A stretch of DNA of 64,000 bases, taken from Subsaxibacter sp. CAU 1640 (GTDB lineage: Bacteria; Bacteroidota; Bacteroidia; Flavobacteriales; Flavobacteriaceae). This document shows positions 44,776-53,374 of the stretch, piece after piece (the stretch's first letter is position 1; every line of letters starts with the position of its first letter). The DNA is taken from positions 262,753-326,752 of the forward strand of contig NZ_JALNMI010000004.1 of the NCBI RefSeq assembly GCF_023156585.1, written 5' to 3'. Position numbers and translations under genes: made by a program. The notes beneath the pieces are model-generated. The model was not told the DNA's origin, ran no database searches, and was given only the letters and a program-made list of their open reading frames with translations.

Positions 44776-46314
44776 TTAACCTAACCACCCTTCTCTATCG
44801 AGACTTCTATATTGTATAGCTTCACTTATATGTTGCCCCTTTACAGCTTCTTCACCATCTAGATCTGCAATGGTGCGTGCTACTTTAAGAATGCGGTCAT
44901 ACGCCCTTGCAGAAAGGTTTAAACGTTCCATAGCGGTTTTGAGCAATTCTTTTGAAGGCTCATCCAAGACACAGTATTTACGAATCTGTTTGGTGCTCAT
45001 TTGAGCATTGTAATGTACGGCATCGTATTCTTGAAAACGACTCGTTTGTCGCTCTCTCGCTTGCATCACACGCTTTCTGATATCAACAGAGTGCTCACCT
45101 TTTCTGTCATCTGATAATTTGTCAAAGGGTACTGGTGTCACTTCAATATGAATGTCTATTCTATCCAACAGTGGTCCTGAAATCTTGCCAAGGTAGCGTT
45201 GCATCTCTGCTGGAGACGATGTCATCGGCGCATTTGGGTCATTGAAGTAACCACTTGGGCTTGGATTCATACTGGCGACCAACATAAAACTACTTGGATA
45301 AGTAATTGTGAACTTCGCTCTTGAAATGGTGACTTCTCTATCTTCCAATGGTTGGCGCATCACTTCCAATACTTCACGTTTGAACTCTGGTAATTCATCC
45401 AAAAATAAAACACCATTATGTGAAAGAGAAATTTCACCTGGCTGCGGATAACTACCGCCACCAACAAGCGCTACATTCGAGATGGTATGATGAGGACTTC
45501 GGAATGGACGCTGTGTCATCAATCCAGTATCTGCTTTTACGCGTCCAGCAACCGAATGTATTTTTGTGGTCTCAAGGGCTTCTCGCATCGTCATTGGTGG
45601 CAAGATGCTGGGCAATCTTTTGGCGAGCATTGTTTTTCCTGCTCCCGGTGGCCCAATGAGAATGATGTTGTGGCCACCTGCTGCTGCGATTTCCATACAG
45701 CGTTTAATGCCCTCCTGCCCTCTTACATCCGCGAAGTCGAACTCTGGATAGTCGAGGTTTTTGTAAAATTCTTCTTCAATGTTAATGATGGTTTGTGGCA
45801 AGGGTTCGCCTTTATCAAAATGAAGGATGACCTGCTCAATGTTCTCTACACCGAAGACATTCAGACCATCAACTATAGCGGCTTCTTTGGCATTCTGTAT
45901 GGGAAGAATGAAATTTTTGACACCTTCATCTCGTGCTTTTATGGCAATTGGCAAAGCGCCTTTGATGGGCTGCAAACTACCATCGAGCGAGAGTTCTCCC
46001 ATGATAATGTAGTCTTCCAATTGCTCTGCCTTGATTTGATCAGTAGCGGCGAGAATGCCAATTGCAAGTGTGAGGTCGTAGGCAGAACCTTCTTTACGAA
46101 GATCTGCGGGCGACATATTGATGATTATTTTTTTGCCAGGGATTTTATAACCATTGTTTTGAAGTGCTGCGGCAATGCGGTAATTGCTTTCTTTGATAGC
46201 ATTATCCGGGAGGCCTACGAGGTGGTATCCTACTCCGTTATTGACATTGACTTCTATGGTGATGGTGGTTGCTTCTACGCCAAACACGGCACTACCGAAG
46301 ACTTTTTTTAGCAT
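44776..46314 (-). CDS. comM: YifB/ComM family Mg-chelatase-like AAA ATPase
   Basis: 512 residues. An N-terminal Lon-like fold (about 1-170) is followed by the AAA domain with Walker A GPPGAGKTMLAKRLPSI and Walker B GVLFLDELPEF, SRAKFTITYPSSFMLVASMNP and the C-terminal LSARAYDRILKVARTIADL. ComM is a helicase that promotes branch migration during natural transformation; relatives are widely conserved. It is followed after 72 bases by the small membrane protein gene. Confidence 0.94.
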   Translation of the reverse strand: MLKKVFGSAVFGVEATTITIEVNVNNGVGYHLVGLPDNAIKESNYRIAAALQNNGYKIPGKKIIINMSPADLRKEGSAYDLTLAIGILAATDQIKAEQLEDYIIMGELSLDGSLQPIKGALPIAIKARDEGVKNFILPIQNAKEAAIVDGLNVFGVENIEQVILHFDKGEPLPQTIINIEEEFYKNLDYPEFDFADVRGQEGIKRCMEIAAAGGHNIILIGPPGAGKTMLAKRLPSILPPMTMREALETTKIHSVAGRVKADTGLMTQRPFRSPHHTISNVALVGGGSYPQPGEISLSHNGVLFLDELPEFKREVLEVMRQPLEDREVTISRAKFTITYPSSFMLVASMNPSPSGYFNDPNAPMTSSPAEMQRYLGKISGPLLDRIDIHIEVTPVPFDKLSDDRKGEHSVDIRKRVMQARERQTSRFQEYDAVHYNAQMSTKQIRKYCVLDEPSKELLKTAMERLNLSARAYDRILKVARTIADLDGEEAVKGQHISEAIQYRSLDREGWLG

Positions 46315-46529
46315 ATAGTTTAGTTTGGACTAAATGTATGGAGAACGGATTTAATTTCAAAGCAATAGTTTGAGGTGGCTTTAGTTTCTTATATGGTTAT
46401 AGATTTTTAAACGCCAACCGTTTTAAAAGTCAGAAGTTGAATAACAAAAATTGAATTATTTTATTTCGAAAAAATTATAGGGTGTATGTATTCTATGAAA
46501 AGAATCAATAATTCTCTGATAGATTACTA

Positions 46530-46901
46530 TTATTTACAAGCAATCACTTCGGTATACACAATGTTGTAACCACAAATGCTGTCCGTTTTTTTGATCACTG
46601 GCTCATAAGTATTGAGGCAATTGAATGTGATGTGAATGGTCTTATTATCTATTGCGACATTCTGAAGACCTTCTTTAATCTTGAAGATCCGTGTTCGTTT
46701 AAAAGAATCCTGTTTACATATAACAGCCACTAAATCATATTCGTCGGGTTTTCGATCGTTATTATAATCATAGGCGTGTAGTTCAATATCTTCATTAAAG
46801 TATTGATATTCCACCAATTTATCTTTTGAGCAGGAAAGAAAAACAAAAATAATGATGAATATCTTAATGCATCTCAAACTCTTTTTAAAAAACTTTACCA
46901 T
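46530..46901 (-). CDS. Small lipoprotein, unknown function
   Basis: 123 residues with a leader ending VFLSCSKD (Cys24). The body (YNNDRKPDEYDLVAVI, then VAIDNKTIHITFNCLN) is beta-rich and has four Cys that could form disulfides. No family recognised. Its start overlaps the end of the next upstream gene by 7 bases, so the two are translated together. Confidence 0.65.
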   Translation of the reverse strand: MVKFFKKSLRCIKIFIIIFVFLSCSKDKLVEYQYFNEDIELHAYDYNNDRKPDEYDLVAVICKQDSFKRTRIFKIKEGLQNVAIDNKTIHITFNCLNTYEPVIKKTDSICGYNIVYTEVIACK

Positions 46902-47203
46902 TTAAATTCTTTCAACGGTTTAAGTTTTATCTTTTTCAATTCAACTGTTTCGTCTTTAAAGACGTGTTTTGACTTTTGAATACGCGTCTTGGAAAATTTA
47001 ATAGGTTTGTTGATATCTATCTTTGGATGTGAATCATAGAATTTAGTATCGTTGACGAGCGTAGTTTCAAAGTGTTTATCGTAGGCGGCGATGTTGTCTA
47101 AAACGCGTTGGGTGGCGCTTGCTGGTGCATTGGGTTGTACATCTACTTGTGCGATAGCCATAAAGGGTAGCATGGTGATTAGGACAATTGGTTGTGTTTT
47201 CAT
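46895..47203 (-). CDS. Small exported protein, unknown function
   Basis: 102 residues with a signal peptide ending PFMAIAQ. The mature 80 residues are charged and probably disordered (PKIDINKPIKFSKTRIQ, then TVELKKIKLKPLKEFKW). No family recognised. It overlaps the following lipoprotein gene by 7 bases. Confidence 0.6.
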   Translation of the reverse strand: MKTQPIVLITMLPFMAIAQVDVQPNAPASATQRVLDNIAAYDKHFETTLVNDTKFYDSHPKIDINKPIKFSKTRIQKSKHVFKDETVELKKIKLKPLKEFKW

Positions 47204-47308
47204 GATTACAAGGTTTTATAAGTTATTTAACTACTTACTTGATATATAACATAATAGCACTTTACTAATATACGAAATTAAAACCAATGATACCTATGTT
47301 GATTTTTA

Positions 47309-47671
47309 ATGTTTTTAATGGCTAATTTTAGAGCTCATTTTAGGGGTGTTTTTGAGGTTTTACTGGGGTTGCAGAGCGTTTTTCTAGACTACCGTTTACT
47401 ACTGTTAGACTACAGTTTACTACTCCTAGGTGACAGTTTACTACTCCTAGATGACAGTTTACTACTCCTAGACGACAGTTTACTACTCCTAGGTGACAAT
47501 TTACTACTCCTAGACGACAGTTTACTACTCCTAGATGACAGTTTACTACTCCTAGATGACAGTTTACTACTCCTAGATGACAGTTTACTACTGTTAGGCT
47601 TCAGTTTACAACTTCTTGGCAGGAAAAAACCATTCGTTGACAGAAATAAACATTTTGTAGATTTTAGATAA
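47309..47671 (+). CDS. Possible small ORF spanning a 21-base array
   Basis: A 120-codon ATG-to-stop frame covers the array and both flanks. The N-terminus (ANFRAHFRGVFEVLLG) and C-terminus (GRKKPFVDRNKHFVDFR) are non-repetitive. The middle reads as eleven 7-residue repeats of the type L-L-L-L-D-D-S. The frame is the only plus frame open throughout, but an array with a 7-codon period stays open by chance if one unit is open. I regard expression as unproven. Confidence 0.3.
   Translation: MFLMANFRAHFRGVFEVLLGLQSVFLDYRLLLLDYSLLLLGDSLLLLDDSLLLLDDSLLLLGDNLLLLDDSLLLLDDSLLLLDDSLLLLDDSLLLLGFSLQLLGRKKPFVDRNKHFVDFR
47387..47617. repeat. Eleven-unit 21-base tandem array
   Basis: Eleven adjacent units of exactly 21 bases, consensus GAYGACAGTTTACTACTCCTA, run from 47387 to 47617 without an indel. 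The outer units diverge; central units differ at one to three positions. The array is the main content of the 540-base gap between two minus-strand genes. Confidence 0.93.
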
Positions 47672-47747
47672 CTGATTCCTGACTAAAAATCTCTTTTATT
47701 AGATTCTTAAGCAGATATAATTCAAAATAGAGTTTAAATACTTTCAA

Positions 47748-48953
47748 CTATTTATTGGTAAACCTAGGCATTTTAAAGTACTCATTGGTGCTGTTATCGA
47801 GGATTTGAGATACTTTATTGAAATTATCTGGGGTTGGTTTTAGGTTGGTGAAGTTGGCAATAACCGTACTTCTTTTGTACATGATGATGGTGCTTTCGAC
47901 TTCTGGGTTAAAGTTATTGAGATTGATTTCTGAAGTGGTGTCGTTTAGAGAAGGTACGAAGGTGAGTGCTATATTTTTTAGTTGCAATTCTTTACCAAGA
48001 GCTTCTAATTGTTGGGTGCGTTTTGCTTCATTATAATTCTCTTTATCACCATAAATAAAATAGACTTTTAGATACTTTTCTCTGGCAATGCTTTCGCCTT
48101 CAAGAAAGGTTAGCCACTTTTTGACGTCGTCCCAATTTGGGTTGTTGCCCACCGTATAGAGAATGCCGTGATACCAACCATATTTGCAAATGGGACAGGT
48201 TCTGGTGCCTTTGTCAGGGCCATATGCGTGATATGGCGTAAACGAATGGAGGTCCTCTCCTACTTGTTTTCCTGACGTGGTTATGGTTTTACTTTTAATG
48301 GGATAATTTGGAATATTCAACCCTAAAATAATGTTGCGCTCGCCAATCAGCAGACCATCTTTTTCAACAAAACGGATGACACCACTGCCTCCACGATTTT
48401 CCATACGTTGTCGCTTTATTGAAGTCAATAATACATCATTATCAAACACAAAATCATCTAGATAATAGGGTTCTTTCATACTGTCTTCTTTTACATTGAT
48501 ATGCACGTGTGCGGGCTCATCCCTACTGGGATATGAACCTGGTTGAACGGTATATATTGCATACTTGCCAGCGTTATCTGTTTTGACCCAACCTCTTATG
48601 TACCCTTGGGTTTGACCTAATTTGTTTTTGGGCATATTGCGTGGCTCATCTTCGTTTACTTCATAAACTCCGTTGGTATTGGTTTGATAGTAATATAAAA
48701 TGACGTTTGAAGCTGGTGTAACACCATCTCGTTTGAAAACCTTGCCTGTGAGCAGGATTTTTTGTCCATCTTTCTTGAAAAGCGGACTCGTATCTGTTGC
48801 GGTGAGGACCTCTGGCATTTTATAATAGAACGGCGGATTTTTGTCAAAGTCCTCACTCCAGGTAATATTCGTTGGATTTGTGGTTTGACCTTTACAATTA
48901 TGCAGCATCAAACCGAGAAAAAGAAAAAGCATACAATAAAAAATACGTTTCAT
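47748..48953 (-). CDS. Lipoprotein fusing intradiol-dioxygenase-like and thioredoxin-like domains
   Basis: 401 residues. The leader ends LMLHNCKGQ (Cys20). Residues about 65-175 match the intradiol ring-cleavage dioxygenase beta sandwich: TGKVFKRDGVTPASNV, GYIRGWVKTDNAGKYAIYTV and PGSYPSRDEPAHVHINV. All four iron ligands expected for the family are present as Tyr97, Tyr141, His149 and His151. Residues about 240-395 are thioredoxin-like with C253-P-I-C256 followed by VYFIYGDKENY and a C-terminal TIIMYKRSTVIANF strand. Each domain is recognisable; the fusion on a lipoprotein is unusual. A LytTR regulator gene lies 93 bases upstream on the same strand. Confidence 0.82.
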   Translation of the reverse strand: MKRIFYCMLFLFLGLMLHNCKGQTTNPTNITWSEDFDKNPPFYYKMPEVLTATDTSPLFKKDGQKILLTGKVFKRDGVTPASNVILYYYQTNTNGVYEVNEDEPRNMPKNKLGQTQGYIRGWVKTDNAGKYAIYTVQPGSYPSRDEPAHVHINVKEDSMKEPYYLDDFVFDNDVLLTSIKRQRMENRGGSGVIRFVEKDGLLIGERNIILGLNIPNYPIKSKTITTSGKQVGEDLHSFTPYHAYGPDKGTRTCPICKYGWYHGILYTVGNNPNWDDVKKWLTFLEGESIAREKYLKVYFIYGDKENYNEAKRTQQLEALGKELQLKNIALTFVPSLNDTTSEINLNNFNPEVESTIIMYKRSTVIANFTNLKPTPDNFNKVSQILDNSTNEYFKMPRFTNK

Positions 48954-49046
48954 AGTGTTGAAATTTTGATTTTAAAAGTAGGAATTCAAAAGGTCAACCA
49001 AGGCTTAAAACATAAGGCTTTACGCTATGTGGAGTGGTTGAATGGC

Positions 49047-49853
49047 CTACTGGAGGAGCTGTTGCCAGTTGGCCCTGTAGTGTCTGCTCAAGCGAACTAC
49101 TTCTCCATTTTGCAAGGTGGCATCATAATCGCCATTGCTTCTAGATTGTAGTTGTGTGATGGCATTGGCATTGATGATGGATGAACGATGAACACGCAAG
49201 AATTGGTTTGGGTTGAGGTGCTCCTCAAAGTCTTTGAGGGTTTTGGCATCCAACAGTTTTTGATGTTCTGTGATGATGGCGGAATAGGGCTTATCGGTGA
49301 CAACCATTTGAATGGTTGGCACAGGAATATTGACAAGTTTTGAACCAGATTTAACTTGGATGGTATCGTTATAAACTATGGGCGCTGATACCGTTTTTTG
49401 CACAAATAGATGAAATGTACATACAGCTGCATACCATAAAGCAATGATGTAAAATTGGTTTGACAAAACGGTGCCCAACATATGCGAAAATTGGTGTGCT
49501 GGAGAAAATAGAATGTTGCTAATCCCAACAAAAAATAATGTAAACACCAGACAATGCAGCAGACTGTTTGCCAATGACAGCACTGGAATCAACCCCACTT
49601 TGAGCCAACGCGTTAGGGATTTTAGGCGTTGTGCAAGTTTTTTCAGCAGAAGCGTCAATGGAATTACAAAAACCCAAAAACTGTTGTATAAAGCAGATTC
49701 TGAAAGGTAGAAACCAGTTTCTTTGAGCCTGCTTTGTATGAAGTCTTGCCCTATTGCTACTAGAAATACTACCAACACAACGGCAATGTAAAGTGTTAGT
49801 TTGCCGATTTTATCGCCTTTGAGGTATGGTGATATGGATAGTGCGTGTAGCAT
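49047..49853 (-). CDS. Membrane LytTR-family transcriptional regulator
   Basis: 268 residues. Four hydrophobic helices (about 18-37, 48-66, 84-108, 122-145) precede a C-terminal LytTR DNA-binding domain of about 100 residues with LKDFEEHLNPNQFLRVHRSSIINANAI and RLSRHYRANW (in parts). Membrane-bound LytTR proteins without a receiver domain occur in Bacteroidota. It lies 93 bases upstream of the dioxygenase/thioredoxin lipoprotein gene and probably shares its transcript. Confidence 0.88.
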   Translation of the reverse strand: MLHALSISPYLKGDKIGKLTLYIAVVLVVFLVAIGQDFIQSRLKETGFYLSESALYNSFWVFVIPLTLLLKKLAQRLKSLTRWLKVGLIPVLSLANSLLHCLVFTLFFVGISNILFSPAHQFSHMLGTVLSNQFYIIALWYAAVCTFHLFVQKTVSAPIVYNDTIQVKSGSKLVNIPVPTIQMVVTDKPYSAIITEHQKLLDAKTLKDFEEHLNPNQFLRVHRSSIINANAITQLQSRSNGDYDATLQNGEVVRLSRHYRANWQQLLQ

Positions 49854-49992
49854 TGAGATGTTTAGCTACTAATTTACAGAATAATTGGGAGTTTTATTAG
49901 GAGGTGTTTTTTGAGTTGGGATTGATGTAGGAAAACATAACGATAATTGTTCATTTTTTGCTGGTCCAAAAAACGAACCAAAAAAGACCTTC

Positions 49993-50101
49993 CCAATCGA
50001 GAGGTATTTTTGCTCATTCGAGCAAAACCGGCATAACAAGGCTAAATTCGCTTCAAGGCTTCACGAATTTTTAACGCCTTGATGCCTATACTGCCGATTG
50101 G
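49993..50101. other. Multi-stem structured intergenic element
   Basis: In 109 bases there are nested perfect complementary arms: CCAATCG (49993-49999) with CGATTGG (50095-50101); GTAT (50004-50007) with ATAC (50088-50091); a hairpin TTTTGCTC/GAGCAAAA with loop ATTC (50008-50027); GGCAT plus CAAGGC (50030-50034, 50037-50042) with GCCTTG plus ATGCC (50076-50086); and AAATTCG (50044-50050) with CGAATTT (50064-50070). All can form at once as a branched fold. It is unclear whether it works as RNA or DNA. Confidence 0.55.
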
Positions 50102-50148
50102 TGTTTGCCGCCTGTGACGGCATATTACGTTTGTTCAAGTTGTCCAAT

Positions 50149-50610
50149 TTATTTTGATAACATTTTGCCATAAGGTCCATCCATAGAAAGTCCTTTTGAA
50201 TAACTGATTTTGTCCTCCAAATCCATTAGCAGATATTTTTCACCTTTGATAAATATCTCAACTTTAGTTTCAAACCATTTGATGCTAATATCTGATTCTT
50301 TTAAATTTTTGCTATAACTGTATTCATTAGCGTATTTGGCAATTAATGGCGGAGGAAGTCCTGAATCTTTAATCTTATTAAGGTCTAAATTAGTTTTTGT
50401 AGGATCACCAACTGAACATAAAAAACCCGAGAATTCAATTTCAGATTTGTTTTTATCTAAAATGTAACACCAAACTGAATAGTCGTCTTCTTCAATAATT
50501 AAAATCTGTCCGTTAATGGGGCTACTTGATTGGATAAATATTTTGTCATCTTTATTAATGCTTGAAGGTTTCATTGACGCGAAGAGGCATATAAAAAGCA
50601 GGATGTTCAT
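50149..50610 (-). CDS. Exported protein of unknown function
   Basis: 153 residues with a short hydrophobic N-terminus (MNILLFICLFASM) that may be a signal peptide. The rest is mixed, with NGQILIIEEDDYSVWCYIL and KWFETKVEIFIKGEKYLLMDL as likely strands. No family recognised. Its downstream side holds the multi-stem element at 49993-50101. Confidence 0.6.
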   Translation of the reverse strand: MNILLFICLFASMKPSSINKDDKIFIQSSSPINGQILIIEEDDYSVWCYILDKNKSEIEFSGFLCSVGDPTKTNLDLNKIKDSGLPPPLIAKYANEYSYSKNLKESDISIKWFETKVEIFIKGEKYLLMDLEDKISYSKGLSMDGPYGKMLSK

Positions 50611-50711
50611 CTAGAATTTTTAGATTATGATTAGCGTTTTATAAATGTAATGAAAATCTGTTGAAATAATTGTTGGTGACAAACACCAACAAGGGAGCAA
50701 TTAGTTATCAA

Positions 50712-51134
50712 TTATTTACCATACTTATCTTGGGTAAAGGCAATGCTTTCGAGCATCAAGGTTTTTAGAGCATGTTTGTTGATATCGGATAGTTTTTTGA
50801 CATAAATGCAGGCCTTACCCATTTTGAATTTCCCGAGATCTTTTAGAAGATATTCGTGTTGCTTCGCTCCTGTGTAAACATATAGGGAAATGGCTGCCTT
50901 ACGCGGCGAGAATCCTACCAAAGGCCAATCGCCTTCTTGCCTACTGCGTTCGGATTTATAGTGATACTGACCAAAACCTATGATGGATGGTCCCCACATT
51001 TTTGGCTCATAGCCTGTGACTTCTTGCATAAACTCCAATAGCTCAAAGCTATCTTTGCGCTTTTGCTCATTATTTGCAAACGTATTTATGAATTCTGTGA
51101 CGTCGCCGTCGTGCTGTTTTGTTTTAATGGCCAT
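50712..51134 (-). CDS. DUF1801 (YdhG-like) protein
   Basis: 140 residues. FLVRVHR-type motifs are absent; instead MWGPSIIGFGQYHYKSERS, LVGFSPRKAAISLYVYTG and GKFKMGKACIYVKKLSDI match the DUF1801/YdhG family fold. It is small and cytoplasmic. Its function is not established. It follows the MscS gene by 45 bases on the same strand. Confidence 0.85.
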   Translation of the reverse strand: MAIKTKQHDGDVTEFINTFANNEQKRKDSFELLEFMQEVTGYEPKMWGPSIIGFGQYHYKSERSRQEGDWPLVGFSPRKAAISLYVYTGAKQHEYLLKDLGKFKMGKACIYVKKLSDINKHALKTLMLESIAFTQDKYGK

Positions 51135-51178
51135 GAGATTTATATTTTTAAATAATAGTTCGGAGTCTTCTAACTATT

Positions 51179-52057
51179 TTATGACTTAATGTTAATGCTT
51201 TTGTCGAATAGATTGACCCCACCTTTTACACCAAAATCTAGGGTTGTAACAGGATAGGCTATGGAGATGTTTTCTTGTTCGAATCGTTTTTTGATGCTTG
51301 TGATGGCACCGTCCATACCTCTGCAGAAGTCGTCGTTTGATTCAAATTTTATCCAGAAACGGAGTATAAAATCGTAAGTTGAGCTTCCTATATCTGTATA
51401 GTAAAAATCAACCCCTTCTTCGGGTAACAATTGAGCTATTTTCTTTACCTCATCTAGGGCTACCGTTTTTACATGTTCCAAATCATCTCCATAGGATACG
51501 CCCGTCTTTAGGATAATGCGCCTTTTGCCCCAAGTAGAATAGTTTGTAAATGTACTACTGTATACAATTTGATTGGGCACGAATACTTCCTGTCCTGGCA
51601 CGGTTTTGATGCTTGTTGTAATCCAGCCGACATCTTGTACCAACCCATATTGGTCATCAATGCTAACCCAATCGCCTATTTTATAAGGTCGTTGCACTTT
51701 GAGCAATAGACCAGCAAAAATATTTGATGCTATATCTTTAAAGGCAAAGCCTGCTATGATACCAATGATTCCGGCTCCAGCCAACAGGTGTGTGAGCATT
51801 TCCTCTAAACCGAGTATTTTTAGGGATAGGAATACGCCAGAGAGAATGAAAAAAAAGTAGATGAGCGACGCTAGGATATTGGCTATTTCTGGATGTACCT
51901 TGATGGATTTTGAATACATACTGATACTTGCGTTTTTAACAAGCTTTGCAAGCAAAATAAATATGACCAACACTACAACCGCGACAAGTATTTTGGGCAT
52001 ATAGGTGGTAACGGAGCCTTCCCAATTTTGCAATAGTTTTTCTAAATTTTCTACCAT
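51179..52057 (-). CDS. Small-conductance mechanosensitive channel, MscS family
   Basis: 292 residues. Three N-terminal helices (about 20-40, 60-85, 90-115) precede the pore-lining helix AGAGIIGIIAGFAFKDIASNI and the beta domain FAGLLLKVQRPYKIGDWVSI. The C-terminal vestibule follows (YTDIGSSTYDFILRFWIKF). It opens under membrane tension to release solutes. It lies 9 bases after an APC permease gene on the same strand. Confidence 0.94.
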   Translation of the reverse strand: MVENLEKLLQNWEGSVTTYMPKILVAVVVLVIFILLAKLVKNASISMYSKSIKVHPEIANILASLIYFFFILSGVFLSLKILGLEEMLTHLLAGAGIIGIIAGFAFKDIASNIFAGLLLKVQRPYKIGDWVSIDDQYGLVQDVGWITTSIKTVPGQEVFVPNQIVYSSTFTNYSTWGKRRIILKTGVSYGDDLEHVKTVALDEVKKIAQLLPEEGVDFYYTDIGSSTYDFILRFWIKFESNDDFCRGMDGAITSIKKRFEQENISIAYPVTTLDFGVKGGVNLFDKSINIKS

Positions 52058-52066
52058 GAGTTATTG

Positions 52067-53350
52067 CTATTTTTTTTCAGACATTTTAAAAATCCATTCC
52101 ACCACGAAACAGAATACAATAATTCCAACTGAAACGAGGATGCCCGTAAGGTCTGTGCTCCATTGTTGTTTGATGAGAATTACTAGGGCAATTCCGCAAA
52201 GGATACAGCCTATCAATGGGATGAATCTGTTTGAACTGGTTTGAGATGCGAGCTTAAAGCCTACATAATTGACAATGCCAAAAATGAGTATGAAGCCGAT
52301 GCTACCCGCCATTGAGATGCTTTCGAGCTGTAATAAATTGACTAATATAAGTGTGGCGATGGCGGTGATGAGCAGACCGATGGGTTGGTTCCAAAACTTG
52401 GCTAGAAAGTGGTGTGGGAGTTCATCGTCTTCAGCTATTTCATAATTGACTCTACTGCCACCATACAGTGAGGCGTTGATGGCAGAAAATGTAGAGATGA
52501 GCGCTGCAATGGTAATGATGGTAAAGCCTACCTGACCAAGCATGGGTTTTGCTGCTTCGGCCAAGACGTAATCTTCAGCTTTGGCGATTTGGTCAAAAGG
52601 CAAGGAACCTACGGTGACCAAAGCAATAATGATATATAATAGAATGACGAACATCACCGAACTGTAATAGGCTCTAGGAATGTTCTTTTCGGGATTGATG
52701 ATATCTGGAGCAGCGTTCGCAATGAGTTCAAAACCTTCATAGGCCACAAAAATTACCATACCGCCTGCGAAGAGCATCACAGGATTTTCCCAATTAGTGA
52801 TTGCCAATTGCTCCAAATTTGGATTGCCCATAAGACCATAAGCGCCAATACCAATGAAACCCAATAGAATAATAAGTTTGATGATGACAGCATAAGATTC
52901 GATTTTTCCAACGACTGCTATGCTGTAATAGTTGATGGCAGTTGCTACAATGATGATGCCGCTGGCATAAATGTGGAAATCGATGGTTTTGTTTGCTGTG
53001 ATGTCCCATAAGTTTGGTGCATACGAGCCAAATGCCGAGGCATAAAGTGAAAGCATAACGATATAGCTAATCCATAATAGGTTATTGATGGCGCCACTGA
53101 AGACCGTTTTTCCAAAACCTTGATTGATGAACTTAACCGTACCACCACGATCGGGAAACGCCTTTGAAAGATGTACGTAGCTGTAAGAAGTGATCAGCGC
53201 CAGAATGCCTGCAAAGAGAAACGCCACTGGTGTACCTCCTTTTGCCAAGGAGACTGCCAAACCCAACACTGCGAAAATACCACCTCCTACCATACCGCCT
53301 ATTCCTATGGAAATGGCATCTTTAAGGTTGATTTTATTGGATGATGGCAT
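52067..53350 (-). CDS. APC family amino acid permease
   Basis: 427 residues with twelve predicted helices. The N-terminal DAISIGIGGMVGGGIFAVLG and GGTPVAFLFAGILALI are typical of the family, as is FVAYEGFELIANAAPDI. The substrate cannot be read from sequence. It precedes the MscS gene by 9 bases. Confidence 0.93.
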   Translation of the reverse strand: MPSSNKINLKDAISIGIGGMVGGGIFAVLGLAVSLAKGGTPVAFLFAGILALITSYSYVHLSKAFPDRGGTVKFINQGFGKTVFSGAINNLLWISYIVMLSLYASAFGSYAPNLWDITANKTIDFHIYASGIIIVATAINYYSIAVVGKIESYAVIIKLIILLGFIGIGAYGLMGNPNLEQLAITNWENPVMLFAGGMVIFVAYEGFELIANAAPDIINPEKNIPRAYYSSVMFVILLYIIIALVTVGSLPFDQIAKAEDYVLAEAAKPMLGQVGFTIITIAALISTFSAINASLYGGSRVNYEIAEDDELPHHFLAKFWNQPIGLLITAIATLILVNLLQLESISMAGSIGFILIFGIVNYVGFKLASQTSSNRFIPLIGCILCGIALVILIKQQWSTDLTGILVSVGIIVFCFVVEWIFKMSEKK

Positions 53351-53374
53351 GCTAGTAAGATTGTGGTTGGAGTA

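Noticed and set aside
45487-46311. A 274-codon plus-strand frame opposite comM
   Set aside because: It is antisense to an intact, motif-rich comM and encodes no recognisable domain.
47387-47617. Transmembrane or leucine-rich-repeat protein from the LLLLDDS array
   Set aside because: A 7-residue period with two Asp per unit fits neither a membrane helix nor the 20-24 residue LRR consensus.
49993-50101. Integron attC site or tRNA
   Set aside because: The arms do not match the GTTRRRY/RYYYAAC boxes, and there is no anticodon arm, TTC loop or CCA-like acceptor.
49955-50148. Gene fragment in the gap between 49854 and 50148
   Set aside because: The minus strand shows a short FFGSFFGPA-like reading near 49965-49990, but stops break it and no domain can be recognised.
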